Both the position numbers and the translations under genes were made by a program. Positions 8,906 through 17,854 of a stretch of DNA of 64,000 nucleotides are shown piece by piece. The notes under the pieces are model-generated. The model was not told the DNA's origin. It did not search any database and worked only from the letters and a program-made list of their open reading frames with translations. Position 1 is the stretch's first letter. Each line of letters starts with the position of its first letter. This DNA comes from Pseudomonadota bacterium (lineage in GTDB: Bacteria; Pseudomonadota; Gammaproteobacteria; Steroidobacterales; MnTg04): assembly GCA_022572885.1 (NCBI GenBank), contig JACZVC010000014.1, positions 1 through 64,000 on the forward strand. Direction: 5' to 3'.

Positions 8906-9571
8906 TCAATGGAATCGACGGTCGTTGGCGCCTTCGCGATCCTGCCAGCGCAGGATTTTTCGCGTGACGAACAGGTACAGGCGTTTGCCGGTGGCGGCCC
9001 AGGCGCGGGCGGGCCAGGCCGGCGTATCGAGGATCGCAATTTGCCGCCGGGTCAGTTTTTCCGGGATGTAATTGCGTTTGTGTTTGAGCAGGTGGCGCAG
9101 GTCTTCCCGCGCCAGCATCCGGAAAACCGCGCCGCGCTTTGCCGGGCACCAGGCGAGCTGGAAATCCACCAGTGCCGGCGAGCCGTCGGGTGTGACCAGC
9201 CAGTTGGCCTCCTTGGCAAGGTCATTGTGGGTGATCCCCGCCCGGTGCAGGCGTCTCAACAGCGTCAGTGCCTGGCGGTAGTAGCCCGGGTCGAGAGGCT
9301 TTGCCTGTTGCATCGGCTGGCCTTCTATCCAGCCGCGCTCAAGCGTAGCCCCGTCCCAGCCGAGCAGCGCGGGCAGCCCGGCCATCCCGTCCGCATGCAG
9401 CAAAGCGCGGGCTTCGCGGCGCGCGAGCCAGCGCGCGATGGGGCGAGCCCACACCCGGGCAGCCGTGGTGTCGCGCCTTGTCCATTGCTCGCCGTTTTGC
9501 TCGACTCTCGTGATTCGGCCAAACAGATCGGATTTGAGCTCGGTTTCAGCGCTCTTGTGACTATTGTTCAA
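8906..9571 (-). CDS. RIO/WaaP-like small protein kinase homologue
   Basis: The 221 residues keep the kinase catalytic loop as HRAGITHNDLAKEANWLV (HNDL followed by N) and a metal-binding DFQLA in place of DFG. This is typical of the small bacterial lipopolysaccharide-core/RIO-type kinases. The N-lobe is short. It starts at TTG 9571, since no ATG lies upstream of the conserved region. It is divergent from the large ATPase at 9675 with about 100 bases between. The substrate is unknown and could be a sugar or a protein. Confidence 0.75.
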   Translation of the reverse strand: MNNSHKSAETELKSDLFGRITRVEQNGEQWTRRDTTAARVWARPIARWLARREARALLHADGMAGLPALLGWDGATLERGWIEGQPMQQAKPLDPGYYRQALTLLRRLHRAGITHNDLAKEANWLVTPDGSPALVDFQLAWCPAKRGAVFRMLAREDLRHLLKHKRNYIPEKLTRRQIAILDTPAWPARAWAATGKRLYLFVTRKILRWQDREGANDRRFH

Positions 9572-9674
9572 TATTGTAAGCCTTTGTTTATTGGAACAAG
9601 ATTAGTCCCGGCGCGGCCGGTTGACCAGCGCATGCTGGTACAAGTGTCCGGGTTTAGCCAGAATGTGACGGACC

Positions 9675-12600
9675 ATGAGCGGAACCCATCGTAAATTGGC
9701 TGCCGGCGACGGTAGATCTGCGACCGGCAGTTTTTATGTCGTGGGTGGCCCGGTGCAGTCGGACCGGTCTTGCTACATACTGCGCATGGCTGACGAAAAG
9801 CTGTTCGACAGTCTGCGTGAAAACGACTACTGCTATGTCCTGGGTCCGCGGCAAACGGGCAAGTCCAGCCTGATGGCGGCCACTGCCCGTCGTCTCAGCG
9901 ATAAAGACGAACTGGTTGCCGTCGTCGATCTGACCCAGGTGATTTCCCGACAGGCAGGCACCGACCCATCCCGCTGGTTCTACGGCGTCGCCTACCGAAT
10001 CGTTCGCGATCTCAGGCTTCATGTCGACTTGCAATCGTGGTGGCAGGAACGCGGTGCGCTGACCATGCAGCATCGCCTGTTCGATTTTTTCTGGGAGATC
10101 GTGCTGGCGAACACGAACCGCCCGGTCACCGTGTTTTTCGATGAAATAGAAGACACGCTGGGTCTGCCCTTTGCGGAGGAGTTTTTCTCCGGCCTGAGGG
10201 CCTGCCATAACTCACGGGCGGCCGAGCCCGATTTCGAGCGCCTGCGGTTTGTCGTTATTGGTGTCGCGACACCGATGCAGCTATGCCCGAACCAGGCACA
10301 TGCGCCGTTTCCGATCAGCCGGCAGATTGATCTCAACGATTTCACGATGACCGAGGCCTGTGGCCTGCTGCCAGGATTGGATCTCGATGCGCAACGGGCG
10401 GCCCGGGCGCTTGAACGGATCAGATACTGGACCGGTGGGCATCCCTACCTGACCCAGAAAATTTGTCGTGCGGTATCCAGGCGCAAAGCGGGAGCAGACA
10501 TCGGCGATACCGTCGATGAGATAGTCAACGAGCAATTCCTGGCGAGAAACCGCGCGCGCGAGGAACCGAATCTCGCAATGGTCAGGCGGCGATTATCAGC
10601 ACGGCGCAAGGACGCAGTGGCGCTGAAATTGTATGGAAAACTGTGCAAGGGGACGGCGATCGCCCATGATCCGCGCTCGCGAATACACCAGACACTCTGC
10701 CTTGCTGGCCTGGTGCGGGCCAATAAACAACACCAGCTGGTGGTCAGAAACCGCATCTACAAACAGGTGTTTACGCCGCGCTGGGTCAACCAGCAGTTGC
10801 CGTTCGACTGGCAGGGCCTGGGCAAGGCGGCGGTGGTCGGTCTGTTATTGCTGGGCGTACCTCTTTGGTACACGCAGATCCTGCCGCGCCCCTATATCGA
10901 AACGCTGGGCGCCGCGACCGAGGATTACCAGCTAGCGATGGCGGCATATAACGATTTGCGCTCGATACCAGGTTATGGCGATACCGCGGACCGCCTCTTG
11001 TCCGGTGTATTGATGAGGCGGAGTCTGCGTGCCATGAGCTTGCCGCAGGCGCTGGAAGCAGACCAGGGTTTACGCACGATGCCGGATAACAGTGCATTGG
11101 CCGATCAGTTGCTCGCTGGATTCTGGGACCGCCAGGCGCAGCAGGCAGAGAAGGCCGAGCAGCGCGACGAGGCCTTGTTGTTCCGCCTCTACAGCCTGAT
11201 CGACGACCGGCCCTACCGCAGGCGGCAGATCGCGGAACTGATCGGCAACGATTACCCGGTCCTGGCTGCGACCATCCGTCCGGTGGGCGCCTTGCAACGG
11301 GCGATCATCAGCGCTGATGGCGAGCGGGTGACGACGCTGGCTGCCGGTGGTTCGTTGCAGGTTTGGGATGGTCGCGACGGCACGCCGATGAACCCGGTGA
11401 CAACAGTCCTTGCGGCCGAGGAATACGTGGGTCTGGACCGCGAGATACTGGTGGCCCTGGAGGGCCGCATTCGTGGCGTGAGCCTGGAATTGCAGATTGA
11501 CCACCCGGACCCGACCGCGCTCATGGTTCGTGTTACTTCACCGCAGGGTACATCGGTGATCCTGAATCCATCCGCGGCGAAGACCACGAATGACGGCTTG
11601 CTTTTTGATGCCAGCAGTCACCGCGCGCTGGCGAGCTTGAATCGCGAAGAGATGCGCGGAGACTGGCAGCTGCATATCGAGGATCACCAGAAGCAGGTGC
11701 AGGGTAAGCTCATCGGCTGGCGGTTACGCTTTGCCGGCTTCGGTCAGCAAGCGCAACAGGAAATGCTGGACACACCAGTCAATTTGCCGCAGCCGCGCAG
11801 CACCGAAAGAACCCGCATCGTGTTAAGCGCCAGCGGGCGTTATGCGGCGGCCTACAGTGATAGCGAGACGCTGGGCGGCCTGGTCAACATCTGGGATCTC
11901 CATGATGGCGTGCAACTATCCCGGCCGGTGCGTGTCGCCGGCCTGGCTCCGTTTGCGTTTGCCGATGGCGACCGGCTTTTGCTGGCGCTGGATGCAGCCG
12001 GCGGGAATCTGCTCGCCTGGGATATTCAGGACGGTTCCGTGCAGATGACCATCGAAGCGCTGGAACATTTCGCGGCGGCGCCGGTACTGGATCCAAGCAC
12101 CAATTTGATGATGGTCGAGGACCGGGATGAGCAGGGGCTGCCTCTGCTGCGGGTCTTTGCGATGGACCAGCGCAGTGAACTGGCCCGAATCCCGTTTGCG
12201 CAGAAACCAAGGGCGCTGGCGATAGACCCAAGGCAGGGCCGCTGGCTGGCCTCATCCACCGGCAATCGTGCCGTGGAAGTCTGGGATCTGGCAGCCGAGG
12301 AACTGGTGGCTGAATACCTGCTGGATTTTCCGGTCGATCGCCTGTCGGTTGACTTACGCGGCCGCTGGCTGGCCGCCATTGGGGCGGACGGCTCAGTCGA
12401 TATTCGCGCCATTGACGGCGGCAACGGACGGTCGTTGAGAATCGTTATCGGCGAGCCCGCGGCGCTGATTTTTCACCCGGCGGAGGACGCGGTCCTGATC
12501 CTGCGCCAAGGTGCCTGGCAGCTACTGGGGCTGCCCGCGGGAGAAGCCTTGTCGCCACCTCTGCGCCATGCCGGCGGCGGCGCCAGCCTGGCCGCGGTGA

Positions 12601-13736
12601 CCACCGACGGCAAACTGATGACCGGTAGCGAGGGGCATGCCCTGCGGCTGTGGGATATTCCCAAGACCGGTTCGCGGTCGGGCAGGGATTCGCGCCATGG
12701 CAGTGGCGACGAGTTGACCGCGGTCAAGATAAGCCCGGATGGGCAAAGGGTGGCTGCCGGCTTACCCGATGGCGGCATTCGAATCTGGCAGCGGATCGAT
12801 GATGAGGTGCGTTCGCAACACCTGCCCGCCGACAGCGCGTTTTCCGCCGCCGTAAGCGCGCTGGCTTTTGACCCTGCCTCGAACCTGGTGGCTGTGGCCG
12901 ACCGGGCGGGTGCGATCCGCCTGCTGGATCCTGCTGGCGGGGGCAGCCGTCTGCTCGGCAGTCAGGCTGGGGTCGTCGATCATTTGTTGTTCAGTCCGGA
13001 TGGCTCCCGCCTGGCGGCCGCCGGCGAGTTGGGAGCCCGCCTGTGGTTTGTTGACAGGATCGGCGAATCGGTCCCGATGGGCAGCGAGGACCCGGTTTCT
13101 AACCTGGTTTTCAGCGCGGATGGCAGCCTGCTGGCGATCAGCCCGGAGCTCGGCGAGTTGTCGGTCTGGCATGCCGCATCGGGTGACTCGGCGGGGAGCG
13201 TCCGGCCGCAGGGCCAGGTTAGCGCGGCGGTATTCAGTCCGGATCAGGCGGTTTTGGCCACCGGCACCAGGGACGGTACGTTGCAGTTCTGGAGTCTCGC
13301 AGATGGCTCGGTGGTCTGGCCAGCCGTACAACTGGGGGGCCCGGTCAGGGAGATGGCCTACACCGGCACAGGCAGGTCGCTGGTTGCGATCAGCGATGGT
13401 TGGGCGCATTTGCTGTCGCTGCCTCTTACCGGACCGAGGGTTGTGCAAAGCCGCTTTTTGCCCGAACGCATTCCGCATGGCGGCTTTTTCCTGTCGGCTG
13501 ACGAGCCGCTCGGTCTGCAATACCTGGACTGGGTCGATGGCGGCGCACACCGGATCCGGACCCTGGAAATGGACAGTGCGGAACTGGGAGGCTGGTCTGG
13601 CGATAGTGGTGATTTGACCGCGCGCTGGCAGGATCTGCTCAACCTTGCTATAGACGCGGACGGGCAGATTCGGGCCGGCGACTCGGTTTTCGATCTCGAC
13701 GGTAGTCTGGATAAACAACAGGAGGCATCGCCGTAG
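9675..13736 (+). CDS. Membrane-anchored STAND-type ATPase with beta-propeller and embedded P-domain
   Basis: The 1353 residues read in order: an AAA-like (AAA_35 type) NTPase with Walker A GPRQTGKSS at about 57-65 and Walker B VTVFFDEIED near 150; a winged-helix-like region; one transmembrane helix (VVGLLLLGVPLWYTQI) at about 383-400; a helical linker with TPR-like sequence; the start of a WD40-like propeller; a proprotein-convertase P-domain at about 595-690 (HPDPTALMVRVTSPQGTSV...GDWQLHIED); and then many WD-type blades (VWDL, LWDI, IWQR). The topology puts the ATPase in the cytoplasm and the propeller plus P-domain in the periplasm. A sensory or assembly role is inferred. The P-domain insertion is unusual. 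Confidence 0.85.
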   Translation: MSGTHRKLAAGDGRSATGSFYVVGGPVQSDRSCYILRMADEKLFDSLRENDYCYVLGPRQTGKSSLMAATARRLSDKDELVAVVDLTQVISRQAGTDPSRWFYGVAYRIVRDLRLHVDLQSWWQERGALTMQHRLFDFFWEIVLANTNRPVTVFFDEIEDTLGLPFAEEFFSGLRACHNSRAAEPDFERLRFVVIGVATPMQLCPNQAHAPFPISRQIDLNDFTMTEACGLLPGLDLDAQRAARALERIRYWTGGHPYLTQKICRAVSRRKAGADIGDTVDEIVNEQFLARNRAREEPNLAMVRRRLSARRKDAVALKLYGKLCKGTAIAHDPRSRIHQTLCLAGLVRANKQHQLVVRNRIYKQVFTPRWVNQQLPFDWQGLGKAAVVGLLLLGVPLWYTQILPRPYIETLGAATEDYQLAMAAYNDLRSIPGYGDTADRLLSGVLMRRSLRAMSLPQALEADQGLRTMPDNSALADQLLAGFWDRQAQQAEKAEQRDEALLFRLYSLIDDRPYRRRQIAELIGNDYPVLAATIRPVGALQRAIISADGERVTTLAAGGSLQVWDGRDGTPMNPVTTVLAAEEYVGLDREILVALEGRIRGVSLELQIDHPDPTALMVRVTSPQGTSVILNPSAAKTTNDGLLFDASSHRALASLNREEMRGDWQLHIEDHQKQVQGKLIGWRLRFAGFGQQAQQEMLDTPVNLPQPRSTERTRIVLSASGRYAAAYSDSETLGGLVNIWDLHDGVQLSRPVRVAGLAPFAFADGDRLLLALDAAGGNLLAWDIQDGSVQMTIEALEHFAAAPVLDPSTNLMMVEDRDEQGLPLLRVFAMDQRSELARIPFAQKPRALAIDPRQGRWLASSTGNRAVEVWDLAAEELVAEYLLDFPVDRLSVDLRGRWLAAIGADGSVDIRAIDGGNGRSLRIVIGEPAALIFHPAEDAVLILRQGAWQLLGLPAGEALSPPLRHAGGGASLAAVTTDGKLMTGSEGHALRLWDIPKTGSRSGRDSRHGSGDELTAVKISPDGQRVAAGLPDGGIRIWQRIDDEVRSQHLPADSAFSAAVSALAFDPASNLVAVADRAGAIRLLDPAGGGSRLLGSQAGVVDHLLFSPDGSRLAAAGELGARLWFVDRIGESVPMGSEDPVSNLVFSADGSLLAISPELGELSVWHAASGDSAGSVRPQGQVSAAVFSPDQAVLATGTRDGTLQFWSLADGSVVWPAVQLGGPVREMAYTGTGRSLVAISDGWAHLLSLPLTGPRVVQSRFLPERIPHGGFFLSADEPLGLQYLDWVDGGAHRIRTLEMDSAELGGWSGDSGDLTARWQDLLNLAIDADGQIRAGDSVFDLDGSLDKQQEASP

Positions 13737-13775
13737 CAGTCGATCCAGCGGCTGCAAGTCTTGGCTGTGGCTCGG

Positions 13776-13967
13776 TTATTGTTTGCGCATCAGCTTATCG
13801 ACGGTATTCACCAGTTTTCGGTCCACCCAGGGTATTTCGACAAAATCGGCGGCGCCCTGGCGTATGGCTCGAACCGCTACCGATACGTTGCTTTTCCGGC
13901 TCAGCCATGTCCTCCGGCACCCGGGGTTTATCGGTCGTAACCGCCCCTTAAGGGGGCCCCCAGCCAT
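13776..13967 (-). pseudogene. Response-regulator receiver-domain remnant
   Basis: The last about 45 codons read VSVAVRAIRQGAADFVEIPWVDRKLVNTVDKL and stop. This matches the end of a CheY-like receiver domain, where the usual text is GAxDFxxKPW or GAxDFxxKPF. The invariant Lys is replaced by Ile, and nothing upstream encodes the phospho-acceptor Asp half. I read it as a decayed fragment of an NtrC/FixJ-type regulator. It fills most of the 351-base gap between 13737 and 14088. No other gene is seen there. Confidence 0.55.
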
Positions 13968-14115
13968 AATTATTGACCCGGGGATGTCCTATACTGATAA
14001 GGAAGTTCAAGGAGCGGCAAAAATTATGCCTGCGATGCTGGCTCCTGGGCAATTTTGCGTATAGAGCCGCAGCGCAACGAGATACATCATGAAAGCGGGC
14101 AGCGGGAGCATGCTG

Positions 14116-14451
14116 ATGGCCGACACAGACACTGTCAGGGATTCGCTGATCGAAAAACGTGGGGAACTGGTTGACCGTTTGGGCAGGATCACCAGCGATG
14201 TTCGCCACGAAAATCAACCGGTCGAATCGGATTTTGCCGAACTGGCTGTACAGCGGGAAAATGACCAGGTCATTGATGCGCTGGGCGAGGCAACCCGCCA
14301 GGAGCTGACCCAGGTTAACCGGGCGTTGGCGAGCATCGAGAACGGAGAGTACGGGTCTTGCAGCGATTGTGGCGCGGAGATTCATGTCGAACGGCTAAAG
14401 GTATTGCCGTACAGCACCAAATGCCTGCAATGCGCAAGCCGCAGCGAATAA
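14116..14451 (+). CDS. DksA/TraR-family zinc-finger protein
   Basis: The N-terminal half is a coiled coil and the C-terminal half a four-Cys finger (CSDCG...KCLQC), the layout of DksA/TraR/YbiI proteins. These bind RNA polymerase through the secondary channel. At 111 residues it is shorter than DksA (151). ATG 14116 is preferred because GGGAG stands 7 bases upstream; ATGs at 14110 and 14089 are alternatives. The coiled-coil tip lacks a clear DxxDxA motif, so a DksA-like activity is uncertain. Confidence 0.85.
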   Translation: MADTDTVRDSLIEKRGELVDRLGRITSDVRHENQPVESDFAELAVQRENDQVIDALGEATRQELTQVNRALASIENGEYGSCSDCGAEIHVERLKVLPYSTKCLQCASRSE

Positions 14452-14530
14452 TGTCCCGAAAAAAACGACATTTGTTAATGATCAGCCCGGCAGAGTAGAA
14501 TTCGGCAATGCATAGTCACGGGCCGAACAA

Positions 14531-15196
14531 ATGATCAGACTGTCGCTGGTTTTATTGCCTGCGCTCATTTTCATGGGCTGCGCCGAACCTGAAAAGCCAC
14601 CCGCATCGATTGCGACGCTGATCGAAGACCCGGCTTTGCTCGACACGGTGCTGGCACGGTGTACGGTAGGGGACGAGGAATTTCGTGCCAGCCGGGAATG
14701 CAAAAACGCGCGTCGCGCGGTCGATGCTGTTGCTGCCGCGGAGACCGAGGAACAGAAAACGGTCGACCTGGAAGCCCAGTCCGAACGCAAGCGTGCCGCA
14801 TTACGCCGCGAGCGGGAGCGCGTGGACCAGCAAAGAGAGATTAGCGAGGAGCGAGCCGAGATCGAAGCGGCAGCAAAAGAAGCTGAAGAGCTGACTGGCT
14901 CTGCCGATTATGCTGACCAGCTGATTGGAGAAGAGGCGGTCTTGCCGCCGACCACCCCGATCGGTGCCGTGATCGACCCGGAAATAATCGAGGACGCTCC
15001 GCTGCCGGGGCTGGGTGAGTCTGAGATTTGCACAATCGACCCGGCGGCCTTGTCCGCTGCTGATCTTGAAACGTTGCTGATTGCGTTGCAGGAGGAATGG
15101 CAGTTTCGCCAGTCGCGCGTTGGGCCTGCCGGAGCCGCGGGCGGCCCACAAGAAGACAAACCGGCAGAAGTGTCATCCGGTGGTGACGGCGGCTAG
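14531..15196 (+). CDS. EexN-like lipoprotein
   Basis: A lipoprotein signal (LLPALIFMGC) is followed by IATLIEDPALLDTVLARC...ECKNARRA. This reproduces the C(x)NP...C(x)NA pattern of EexN-type entry-exclusion lipoproteins of conjugative plasmids. A long charged coiled coil (about 75-125) and an acidic, Pro-rich tail follow, and neither belongs to the short plasmid EexN. No conjugation gene is nearby. It is convergent with the YSC84 gene, 12 bases apart. The role is unknown and may be a general envelope one. Confidence 0.7.
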   Translation: MIRLSLVLLPALIFMGCAEPEKPPASIATLIEDPALLDTVLARCTVGDEEFRASRECKNARRAVDAVAAAETEEQKTVDLEAQSERKRAALRRERERVDQQREISEERAEIEAAAKEAEELTGSADYADQLIGEEAVLPPTTPIGAVIDPEIIEDAPLPGLGESEICTIDPAALSAADLETLLIALQEEWQFRQSRVGPAGAAGGPQEDKPAEVSSGGDGG

Positions 15197-15208
15197 ACCG
15201 CGGCCTGG

Positions 15209-16021
15209 TTATTCGTCTGGGTCGGGGTCGGCTTCCGGTATCGGTTCGGGCGTATAGACCGGGAAGGTCTTGACGCCGCTGCTGCTCTCGCCGTCGTCGA
15301 TGCCCGGCTCGCCATACTGGATAGCGCTGCCGGGGGCCGGCGCATATTCTGCCAGCGTCGCCATGAACTCGCGGGCTGGCTGCGGCGGCCTGATGTCGCC
15401 ATAGATGATCTCGCCGGCATCAACGGAGTCGCGATGGTAAAACCTGGCGTTTGCCTTGTCGTCTATGGAAATCACCGAGCCCGCCAATGCCACGCCAACA
15501 AATAACCCGCGGCTTCTGGAGTATGAATAAACCTCTGCATCGAACTTGATATCGGTTGCGGCGCTGCCGGAGCGGCCGACCGGTCCCGCAGCCACCGATG
15601 CATCGGCACCGAGGGTCAGTTTGCCACCGGTGATCCCGTCCACGCCCTTCTTGTTCTTGAAAACCAGGATCAGATCGGTCTCGGAAATGCCAATCTGTAA
15701 TCCCCAGCTACCGCCTGTCAGCTTGATAAAGATTGGATTGCTCCAGCTGTTGTCCGCTCTGCGCACGCTGATGGCGCCCTTGCCAAAGCGGCCGCCAAAA
15801 CCCAGCCCCGCCCGTATGACCCCTGGTATGACAGCAACTGCGTAGGCCTTTGCCAGCAAGGACTCCGGGATACTCGTCTCTCTGATGCGCATGATTTGAT
15901 CGAGGGTCACGACCGCATCGTTGATACGTTTTTCTTCCTTGCTTTGCGCCTGCACCAGCAACGGTGCGAGACACAGAACCACAAGGCCCGCAAGCAGACT
16001 GAATCTTCTGGGCATGGCCAT
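15209..16021 (-). CDS. YSC84/SYLF-domain exported lipid-binding protein
   Basis: After a signal peptide (RFSLLAGLVVLCLAPLLVQAQ) comes a SYLF domain. It includes AYAVAVIPGVIRAGLGFGGRFGKG, SWGLQIGISETDLILVF and GRSGSAATD, the set found in bacterial Ysc84-related proteins, which bind phosphoinositide-like or other lipids. A 60-residue acidic, Pro-rich tail is added at the end. GGAGAG upstream fixes the start at 16021. It is divergent from apbE. Confidence 0.88.
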   Translation of the reverse strand: MAMPRRFSLLAGLVVLCLAPLLVQAQSKEEKRINDAVVTLDQIMRIRETSIPESLLAKAYAVAVIPGVIRAGLGFGGRFGKGAISVRRADNSWSNPIFIKLTGGSWGLQIGISETDLILVFKNKKGVDGITGGKLTLGADASVAAGPVGRSGSAATDIKFDAEVYSYSRSRGLFVGVALAGSVISIDDKANARFYHRDSVDAGEIIYGDIRPPQPAREFMATLAEYAPAPGSAIQYGEPGIDDGESSSGVKTFPVYTPEPIPEADPDPDE

Positions 16022-16180
16022 CTTTATCTCTCCGCGTTTCTGGGTGTGAACCCAAATCCCGTGCAAGGTTCCCGTCGAGGCCGGCATGGCCAGCTTACTT
16101 GAATGGTGGCGGGAATATCCAGCGCCCACGGGTCCGGCTACACTGTGCAAGCTGCCTGTGGTTTTTGTAGCGGAGATCGT

Positions 16181-17170
16181 ATGGAAGGAGCAGTGGTTTT
16201 GCGCCGGTTTATGATGTTTGCAGGCTGCCTGCTGTCATCCGCTGTCGCTACAGCCGAGTGGTATACGAACGAGCAGGCGATCATGGGCACGGTCATTCGC
16301 ACCGAGTTATGGAGCGATGACCCGCTGAGGGCCGCAGAAGCGATCAGGCTGGTGAATAAAGAAATGCACCGCATTGACCGGTCGATGAGTACTTACAAGC
16401 CGGATTCCGAGATTTCGCGGATCAACCGGGACGCGGCGAAAGAACCAGTCAGGGTCAGCGCCGAATTGCTGGATCTCATTGCCAGGGGAATCGAGATGTC
16501 GCGGCTGACCCACGGCGCATTTGACATCACTTATGCCAGCGTAGGCCAGCTGTATGATTTTCGCGCCAGTGTCCGGCCCGATGAGAAACAGATAGCAGCC
16601 ACCTTGCCCGCCATAAATTACCGGTTCATCGAACTGGATCTGATGGAGCGCACCGTATTCTTTGTCAGGCATGGGGTGCGGATCGATCTGGGTGGCATCG
16701 CCAAGGGGTACGCGGTCGAACGCGGTGTGGGCATCCTGCGCGCGCAGGGTATTGAGCACGGGCTGGTCAGCGCGGGCGGCGACAGCCGGGTCCTGGGTGA
16801 TCGGCGGGGTGCGCCATGGATAGTTGGCGTTCGCGACCCGAGAAACAGCGATCGGGTTGTCGCCAGGTTGCCACTGATCGACGAAGCGATTTCCACTTCC
16901 GGTGACTACGAGCGGTTTTTTGAGGAGGAGGGGGTTCGCTATCACCACATTATCAGTCCGGCCACTGGCCACTCGGCCAGCGAAGTGCGCAGCGTCACGA
17001 TTATCGGGCCCGACGCGACGATGACCGACGGTCTTTCCACCAGTGTTTTCGTGATGGGCTTGAAAGATGGATTGCAACTGATCGATTCGCTGGACGACTT
17101 TGAAGCGGTGATCGTCGACAAGCACGGAAAGTTGCACCGGTCCGGCGGGTTTCTACCACCGAAACAATAA
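16181..17170 (+). CDS. apbE: FAD:protein FMN transferase
   Basis: ApbE attaches FMN to a Thr/Ser of exported flavoproteins. The chain has an exported N-terminus (MMFAGCLLSSAVATAEW), the dimer/metal core MGTVIRTEL, STYKPDSEISRIN, GAFDITYASVG, the FAD-binding DLGGIAKGYAVERG and SAGGDSRVLG, and the metal-site region ISTSGDYERFF and DGLSTSVFVMG. The start at 16181 follows GGAG, and upstream ATG codons lack a site. Its flavoprotein target is not obvious in the window. The redox operon beginning at 17855 is the nearest candidate. Confidence 0.92.
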   Translation: MEGAVVLRRFMMFAGCLLSSAVATAEWYTNEQAIMGTVIRTELWSDDPLRAAEAIRLVNKEMHRIDRSMSTYKPDSEISRINRDAAKEPVRVSAELLDLIARGIEMSRLTHGAFDITYASVGQLYDFRASVRPDEKQIAATLPAINYRFIELDLMERTVFFVRHGVRIDLGGIAKGYAVERGVGILRAQGIEHGLVSAGGDSRVLGDRRGAPWIVGVRDPRNSDRVVARLPLIDEAISTSGDYERFFEEEGVRYHHIISPATGHSASEVRSVTIIGPDATMTDGLSTSVFVMGLKDGLQLIDSLDDFEAVIVDKHGKLHRSGGFLPPKQ

Positions 17171-17187
17171 GCAACAGTCGTGACACT

Positions 17188-17206
17188 GGCCGGTTTCCCG
17201 CCGGCC
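17188..17206 (+). terminator. Hairpin after apbE
   Basis: GGCCGG, a seven-base loop and CCGGCC form a perfect GC stem 17 bases after the apbE stop. Only TT follows, so termination would be weak or need help. It probably separates apbE from the riboswitch operon. Confidence 0.4.
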
Positions 17207-17434
17207 TTGCCCGCTTATGTATCAAAGTCAGTGATTGCCGATCGCGAGCCGCTCCCTGTCTCTGACTGGCGACAAGACAATCCCTTTAAAAACAGTAACT
17301 TGAAAAAAACCAGGAAATAACTGTTTGCAGCTTGCGACGTTTGTAGACGCTATTTTCCATAAAAACCTGCACGGCTCACGTCCGGGCTTCGCGTTGGTCC
17401 GCTAAGCCCATGATTTCGCGACCGATTACTCAAA

Positions 17435-17450
17435 CTGGCACGAAAGTTGC
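17435..17450 (+). promoter_or_regulatory. Sigma-54 (RpoN) promoter
   Basis: CTGGCACGAAAGTTGC matches the RpoN consensus YTGGCACGrNNNTTGC at every fixed base, with correct GG to GC spacing. Transcription would start near 17461, leaving about 165 bases of leader before the riboswitch and about 395 before the first gene. RpoN promoters need an AAA+ activator, and none is in the window. The site lies in a gene-free interval (17171-17854). Confidence 0.8.
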
Positions 17451-17624
17451 CATTAATAGTGTGTGGCGTTTCTTTATCAACCACCAGGTGTTCGTCAAGG
17501 AGTCGTCTAGCGAGGCGATACGGATCGAGCGCCGTCTGCCGGCAACCCTTTAAGCCGAGGGTTTTAAAGCGTGCGGCGTTCGATTGACATAAGACGAAAG
17601 CCTGTGCACGGTGCACGGTACTGA

Positions 17625-17709
17625 TAAAGGCAAACTCGCCGAAAGGTGAGGACGCAAAGCACCCGGTCTAAGGGAATTCCTATGATGGCGGGGCTGCCAG
17701 TTTTTTTTT
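17625..17709 (+). promoter_or_regulatory. c-di-GMP-I (GEMM) riboswitch with T9 tract
   Basis: The aptamer shows the GEMM-I landmarks in order: GGCAAAC; a hairpin CTCGCC-GAAA-GGTGAG with its tetraloop; the invariant GGACGCAAAGC; CCGGTCTAAGG; and the closing GGCGGGGCTGCC, which pairs back to the opening GGCA. Nine T residues (17701-17709) follow two bases later. A competing helix can form between GGCTGC (17692-17697) and GCAGCC (17710-17715), which would destroy the closing P1 stem. The expression platform is therefore probably transcriptional. It precedes the operon starting at 17855. Confidence 0.9.
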
Positions 17710-17854
17710 GCAGCCGTTCGACCTTCTTTGCGAAACCCCCAACCGGTCTGTTCTTGGCCTGAGTTCACTACCCATGCCAATGGGAGTGGTGAGCCTGGCG
17801 CCGGGTTCTTTTGCTTTGTTGCCTCCGGGTTACATCGACGGGACGGGTACGGAT

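Noticed and set aside
13970-14010. Promoter TTGACC/TATACT before the DksA-like gene
   Set aside because: The two boxes are only 11 bases apart. With correct spacing the -35 would be AATTAT, which is not convincing.
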